A DNA stretch of 64,000 bases from the NCBI GenBank assembly GCA_964035545.1, contig OZ037767.1, positions 18,256,281-18,320,280 of the forward strand, in the 5' to 3' direction. Numbering within the stretch: the stretch's first letter is position 1; every line of letters starts with the position of its first letter. The notes below the pieces were generated by a model, which saw only the letters and a list, made by a program, of their open reading frames with translations, ran no database searches and was not told the origin of the DNA. Source of the DNA: Bugula neritina (taxonomy: Eukaryota; Bryozoa; Gymnolaemata; Cheilostomatida; Bugulidae). Below, one piece after another: positions 58,341 through 64,000 of this stretch. Both the position numbers and the translations under genes were made by a program.

Positions 58341-60946
58341 AACATACTGAAATACACTGCAACATACTACAACATATTGAATTACACTGCAACACATCAA
58401 AATATACTGCAACATACCTAAATATACGGTAATAAACTGAAATATACTGTAACACATTGAAAAAAATACTGCAACATACTGAAATGTAATGCAAGATACT
58501 GCAACATACTGAAATACACTGTAACATACTGAAATACACTGCAACATACTGCATTATACTGACATACACTGGAACATATTGATATACACTGCAACAAATT
58601 GAAGTATACTGCAACACACTGAAACATATGGAAACATATTGAAACACACCGCAACACATTGAAATATACTGCAACATACTGAAACATACGGCAACATACT
58701 GAAAAGTACTGCAACACATTGAAATTTACTGCAACATACTGAAATATGCTGTAGCATTCTGAAATACATTCCAACACACTGAAGTATACTGTAATATACA
58801 GAAACGTACTGTAACATCCTGAAACATACGTCAACATACTGAAAACCACTGCAACATACTGAAATAGATTGTAACACACTGAAAGATACTGCAACATACT
58901 GAAATAAACTGTAACATACTGAAACAGACTGCAACATACTGAAAAACACTGTTACATACTGAATTATACTGCAACAAACTGCAACATACTGAAATACACT
59001 GTAACATACTGAAATACACTGCAACATACTACAACATACTGAAATACACTGTAACATAGTGAAATACACTGCAACACATTGAAATATACTGCAACATAGT
59101 GAAATATGCTGTAACATACTGAAATATACCGCAACAGATCGAAGTATATCGTAATATACGGACATGTACTGTAACATACTGAAACATACTGAAACATACT
59201 GAAACATACTAAGATATACTGGAACATATCGAAACATACTGCAACATACTGCAACATACTGAAATACACTGTAACATACTGAAATAGGATGCAATTGACT
59301 GTTATATACTGCAACATACTTAAATGTTTTGCAATATACTGAAAGATACTGGAACATACTGAATTTTACTGCAACATACTGAACTATACTGTAACATACG
59401 TAATCTACTGTAACATACTGAAATATAATGTACCAGGCTGAAATATATTGTAACATACTGAAATACACTGTAATACTGAAATATACTGCAATATACTGAT
59501 ATATACTGCAACACACTGATACATACTGCAACACAGTGAAATAAACTGTAAAAAAATTGAATTAAACTGTAACATACTGAAATATACTGTAACAAACTGA
59601 AATGTACTGCAACATTCTGTAATAATTTGCTGCATACTGATATATACTGCAACATACTGAATTATACTGCTACATACGTAATATACGGTAACACACCAAC
59701 ATATTATACCGTGTGTTGTGACATATTGAAATACACTGAAACAAACTGAAATATACTGCAACATACTGATATATACAGCAACATACTGATATGCACTGCA
59801 ACATACTGAAATATACTGTATCGTACTGAAATACACTGTAACATACTGAATCGTACTGTAACACATTATATATAATATTCTAACACAATGAAATATACTG
59901 TAATATACTAAAATATACTATAACATACTGAAATATACAGCTGCATACTGATATATACTGCAACATACTGCAACATACTGCAACGCACTGGAATATACTG
60001 TCACACACGTAATATACAGTAACACATCGAAATATACCGTAACATGTTGAAATATATTCTAACATATTGAAATACACTGAAACATACTGAAATATACCCC
60101 CAACATACTGATATATACCGCAACATACTGATATATACTGCAGCAAACTGAAATATATTGTAACAAACTGAAATATACTGTGACATACCGAAATAGGCTG
60201 CAACAGACTGTTATACACTGTAACATACTGAAAGATACTGCAACATGCTGAATTTTACTGCAACATACTGAAATATACTGCAACATACGTAGTCTACCGT
60301 AACATACTAAAATATAATGTAACAGGCTGAAATATATTCTATCATACTGAAATACACTGCAATACTGAAATATACTGCCACACACTGATATATACTGCAA
60401 CACATTGAAATATACTGTAAAATACTGAAATAAACTGTAACATACGGAAATATATTGTGACATACTGAAATACATTGAAACATTCTGAAATATACTGCAA
60501 CATACTGATATATATTGCAACACACTGATATATACTGCAATACACTGAAATATACTGTGAAATACTAAAATAGACTCTAACATACTGAAGTACACTGTAA
60601 CATACTGAAATATACTGTAACCTACTGAATTAAACTGCAAGATACTGAAATATACTACAACATGCTGATATATGAATACTAAAACATACTGAATCTTACT
60701 GTAACACATTAAATATATTCTAACATAATGAAATATACTGTAATATACTAAAATATACTGCAACAAACTGAAATATGCTGCAACAGACTGACATATACTG
60801 CAGCACACTGAAATTTCTTGCAACATACTGAAAGATACTGCAACATACTGATATATACTGTAACACATTGAAAAACACTGCAACATACTGAAATATACTG
60901 CAAGATGCTGCAACATACTGAAATACACTGTAACACACTGAAATAC
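58341..60946 (+). repeat. Degenerate satellite flank before retrotransposon 2
   Basis: Still recognisable as ACTG decamers, but with the highest density of off-consensus monomers and phase changes in the window (for example aggatgcaattgactgttat near 59,287, taatataatattc near 59,870 and atatgaatactaaaac near 60,670). Long block duplications seen elsewhere are hard to find here, although short segments still repeat (59,280-59,780 resembles 60,190-60,540). No gene is seen. Confidence 0.85.
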
Positions 60947-60948
60947 TT

Positions 60949-62157
60949 GAAAAAATAATCTGCAGGCAATTAAATGAACATTTAAACCTACACAAAATTT
61001 TGTCGGTTTCTCAATTTGGCTTCCAACAGAAGAAGGGTGCACAAGACGCACTGTTTAAGTTTTCAGACCAATCCTTCAAAGCACTTAATGACTCATCAGT
61101 AATATTGGGTATTTTCATTGATTTCTCAAAAGCATTCGATACAATCAACCACAATATTTTGCTACAGAAACTACGAGATTACAATTTTGATTCTCACTCC
61201 ATAAGTTTAATCCAAAACTACTTGACCAATCGAACTCAGCATGTTATAATAGAGAACAGTATATCCAATTCCTTGCATATCACCTGTGGAGTTTCCCAGG
61301 GCTCTATCTTGGGCCCTGTGCTCTTTCTGCTGTACATAAATGATTTAGCTACCCATTGTCCTCTTTTTGACACTGTTCTGTTTGCCGACGACACAAATCT
61401 TTTTTGGAAGAGCAAAGATTTAAATGCTGATATTGGAAATATAAACTCCTCACTAAATAAAGTTAACAACTGGTGCATTGCAAACAAACTAACTCTAAAC
61501 TTAACGAAAACAAACTATATCATTGTTAAAAACTACCAAAAGAATTTTGTACTTAACAGTACCATCCATATTGACAATATACCTCTCTCACCTAGCTCAG
61601 AAATAAAATTTTCAGGTCTAGTCATTAACATTAACTTAAACTGGTGTGCTCATATAAATTTTTCAAGGACTCAGCTCAACAAAGTAACTGGTATGATATA
61701 CTTAGCTTCAAAGTTTTTACCATACAAAGCTTTGATTTTATTATATAACAGTCTGATAAACAGCAAACTTACATTTTGCTTAGAAGCCTGGGGAAATGCC
61801 CCTAAAACCCATCTGAACAAGTTGCTTTTAATTCAAAAGCGCATTATTCGCATTATTTTCCACAAATCACCTACTGAACACACGTCACCTCTATTTATCA
61901 AAGCAGAAATTCTTCCTATTGATCTCTTGTATATCTACAGCCTATGTCTTCTTGGTCATTCAGCTTATTATACTCCATCTCACACCAAACAACCACCAAC
62001 TTACCTCACCAGACATTCTGAACTTTCCCTACCCTTACCTCTCTCTACCTCCGCAGCAGGTCATCGTCAAACGTCCTACCAGATGTCTAGCAATTGGAAG
62101 AAACTGCCTCTCACTTTAAAACATCATCAAAGCTTTGCCACATTTAAATATTGTTGA
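60949..62157 (+). pseudogene. Reverse transcriptase fragment of non-LTR retrotransposon 2
   Basis: The frame is open from the 5' truncation point to TGA at 62,155-62,157, about 402 codons. No true start exists; the first in-frame codons already encode the RT fingers region (KIICRQL, then SQFGFQQKKGAQDAL). Motif A is FIDFSKAFDT with its Asp codon at 61,120-61,122. Motif B reads GVSQGSILGP, with Ser (61,294-61,296) in place of the usual Pro. Motif C FADDTN has Asp codons at 61,387 and 61,390. Downstream come the C-terminal LEAWGNAPKTHL segment and a SSNWKKLPLTLK segment equivalent to SSLWNKLPSSIR in fragment 1. The frame stops after FATFKYC. The next bases in another frame (from about 62,150) encode a plausible LINE C-terminal tail (LLKKHLL), ending in TAA, so a 1-nt frameshift has probably clipped the end. 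With 5' loss and this lesion it is a dead copy. Confidence 0.9.
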
Positions 62158-62378
62158 AAAAGCACCTACTAAAATCTTTAACTTAATCTAAATAAATAGT
62201 TCCCACTATTTTTTCAACTGCCACTTGGGCCCCGCTCCTTGAATAGCTATGCTACTGAGCACATGGGCCCCCATCTTGACTTTGATTGATATTATATATA
62301 AATTGAATTTAGCTCTTTTTGTGTTACTGTTGTATATTTGTATTTTTTTTGTCCTTTTGTTTTTTTGATGGAAATAAA
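62158..62378 (+). other. 3' UTR of retrotransposon fragment 2 with GC-rich hairpin
   Basis: An inner hairpin TAGC (62,244-62,247)/GCTA (62,251-62,254) is enclosed by two GGGCCC-containing arms (62,227-62,233 and 62,265-62,271) able to pair. Fragment 1 has the same inner hairpin and a weaker outer pair, so the structure is conserved between the two families. A T-rich stretch and AATAAA (62,373-62,378) follow, then the AAAC tail. Confidence 0.75.
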
Positions 62379-62380
62379 GA

Positions 62381-62400
62381 AAACAAACAAACAAACAAAC
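62381..62400 (+). repeat. (AAAC)5 3' tail of retrotransposon fragment 2
   Basis: Five AAAC tetramers lie directly before satellite sequence (atgctacaacat). They match the tail type of fragment 1 and mark the 3' end of the insertion. Confidence 0.9.
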
Positions 62401-64000
62401 ATGCTACAACATATTGAAATACACTGCAACACATCAAAATATACTGCAACATACCGAAATATACGGTAATAAACTGAAATATACTGTAACACATTGAAAA
62501 AAACTGCAACATAATGAAATATAATGCAAGATACTGCAACATACTGAAAAACACTGTAACATACTGAAATACACTGTAACATACTGAAATACACTGCAAC
62601 ATACTGCATTATACTGACATACACTGGAACATACTGAAATACACTGCAAGAAATTGAAGTATACTGCAACACACTGAAACATACGGCAACATACTGAAAA
62701 GTACTGCAACAGATTGAAATATACTGCAACATACTGAAATATGCTGTAGCATTCTGAAATACATTCCAATACACTGAAGTATACTGTAGTATACAGAAAC
62801 GTACTGTAACATACTGAAACATACGTCAACATACTGAAATGTACTGCAACATACTGAAATATACCGCAGCAAACTGAAATTCATGGTAACAAACTGAAAT
62901 ATGTTGCAAACTACTACAATAAGCGGCAACATACCGAAAAACACTGCAACTGTGCAACATAATGAAATATACTGCAAAAAATACTGAAATGTACTGCAAC
63001 AACTTAAAAGTTACTGGATGATGCTGAAACATACTCAAACACACTGAAATAAACTGCAAATTACTGAAAGATACTGTAACATACTGAAACATACTGCAAC
63101 ACACTGAAGTATTCTGCAACATACCTAAATATACTGCAACATACTGCAACATACTGAAATATACTGTAACATACTGAAAAACACTGCAACATACTGCAAC
63201 ATACTGCAACATACTGAATTACACTGTGACATACTGGAATACACTGCAACACATTGAAACATACTGCAACACACTGAAACATACTTCAACATACTGAAAT
63301 ATACTGCCAGATAACGAAGTATATCGTAATATACGGACATGTACTGTAACATACTGAAACATATTGAAACATACTGAAACATACTAAAATATACTGAAAC
63401 ACACCAAAACATACTGCAACATAATGAAATATACTGTAACACACTGAAATAAATGGCAAACTACTGAATTATGTTGTAACATACTGAAAAATACTGCAAC
63501 CTACTGAAATTTACTGTAACACATTGAAAAACACTGCAACATACTAAAATATACTGCAAGATGCTGCAACATACTGAAATACACTGTAACATACTGAAAT
63601 ACACTGCAACATACTACAACATATTGAAATACACTGTAACATATTGAAATAAACTGCAACATTTCGAAATATATGGTAACTACTGAAATATACTGCAACA
63701 TACTGCAACATACTGCAACATACTGAAATACACTGTAGCATATTGAAATACACTGCAACACAGTGAAATATACTGCAACACACTTAAACATCTGACAACA
63801 TACTGAAATATTATGCGAGACATTGAAATATACTGCAACATAGTGAAATATGCTGTAACATACTGAAATATACCGCAATAGATCGAAGTATATCGTAATA
63901 TACGGACATGTACTGTAACATACTGCAACATACTGAAATATGCTGTAGCATTCTGAAATACATTCCAACACACTGAAGTATACTGTAATATACAGAAACG
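62401..64000 (+). repeat. Satellite array II, last part
   Basis: Array II-type monomers continue to the window edge in the same orientation as before, with landmarks seen earlier: gcaactgtgcaac near 62,947, aacttaaaagtt near 63,001, acatctgaca near 63,788, and gctgtagcattc near 63,941. The array continues beyond the window. No gene is seen. Confidence 0.93.

Larger units (their letters stand above)
60947..62400 (+). mobile_element. 5'-truncated non-LTR retrotransposon fragment 2 (CR1/L2-like)
   Basis: A 1.45-kb insertion on the + strand. It begins inside the RT domain (coding for LEKIICRQL from about 60,946) and ends in AATAAA (62,373-62,378) and five AAAC units (62,381-62,400). The left flank taacacactgaaatac matches the uninterrupted copy near 53,471. 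The right flank, atgctacaacatattg, resumes that copy about 5-8 bp further on, so a few target bases (actgca region) seem lost rather than duplicated. It is shorter at the 5' end than fragment 1 and differs in sequence throughout, so it is a separate insertion from a related family. No endonuclease is present. Confidence 0.92.

Noticed and set aside
57421-58719. 432-codon minus-strand ORF, the longest of many such frames, as a real protein gene
   Set aside because: It is a translation of the decamer repeat. The monomer has no minus-strand stop in any frame, so long open frames are expected. There are no domains, no non-repeat sequence and no start context.
61236-61487. 83-codon minus-strand ORF within retrotransposon 2
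   Set aside because: It is antisense to the RT motifs B and C region; a shadow frame.
61919-62119. 66-codon plus-strand ORF in retrotransposon 2
   Set aside because: It is an out-of-frame shadow of the RT C-terminal coding region.
62206-62394. 62-codon minus-strand ORF at the end of retrotransposon 2
   Set aside because: It is antisense to the 3' UTR and AAAC tail and has no independent support.
17854-62400. The two retrotransposon fragments as duplicated copies of one insertion
   Set aside because: Their coding sequences, 5' truncation points and 3' UTRs differ throughout and their target sites differ, so they are separate insertions of related families.
1-64000. Telomeric repeat array
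   Set aside because: Monomers are 10 bp, variable and not G-rich on one strand, and they are organised in long higher-order blocks, unlike telomere repeats.

Overview
The window is eukaryotic, most likely from an invertebrate animal. It is almost entirely a satellite DNA array, carrying two dead non-LTR retrotransposon fragments and one short DNA transposon. I see no host protein-coding gene, tRNA, rRNA, CRISPR array or bacterial-style operon. The animal assignment rests on the retrotransposon reverse transcriptases (CR1/L2-like type with AATAAA signals and simple-repeat tails) and on the satellite organisation. The species cannot be named from the sequence.

Layout. (1) Positions 1-34,150 are satellite array I, interrupted by retrotransposon fragment 1 at 17,854-19,450. 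The basic unit is 10 bp, usually alternating as a 20-bp dimer close to caacatactgaaatacactg, always in the same orientation. Above it sits a mosaic of long direct duplications (1,170, 3,749, 3,870, 5,279, 7,287/7,587 and 9,880 bp spacings) with few differences between copies. (2) Positions 34,151-51,085 are satellite array II. It has the same 10-bp grammar but a different set of variant monomers, many phase breaks and a 3,583/3,603-bp higher-order repeat. Array I-like blocks are embedded at about 41,484-44,830 and 45,330-45,884. (3) Positions 51,086-51,841 hold a 756-bp MITE-like element with 19-bp perfect terminal inverted repeats and a 2-bp AT target duplication. (4) Positions 51,842-60,946 are array II again, becoming increasingly degenerate from about 56,930. 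(5) Positions 60,947-62,400 hold retrotransposon fragment 2. (6) Positions 62,401-64,000 are array II-type satellite.

The genes. The two retrotransposon fragments lie on the + strand. Both are 5'-truncated inside the reverse transcriptase domain and both end in AATAAA plus an (AAAC)n tail. They share a small TAGC/GCTA hairpin in the 3' UTR, so they belong to related families. Neither has the endonuclease. Because the array is repetitive, uninterrupted copies of the target sites exist elsewhere in the window, and the insertion boundaries can be read almost to the base.

The most notable property is the satellite itself. Its 10-bp unit contains no minus-strand stop triplet. Since 10 is not a multiple of 3, all three minus-strand frames read cyclic versions of the same decapeptide, which explains the very many long minus-strand ORFs without any need for genes. 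Array I holds its 10-bp register through about 32.5 kb: only one kind of phase slip is seen, a 1-bp deletion copied three times by duplication. Once that slip and the retrotransposon are subtracted, every long-range repeat offset checked is an exact multiple of 10.
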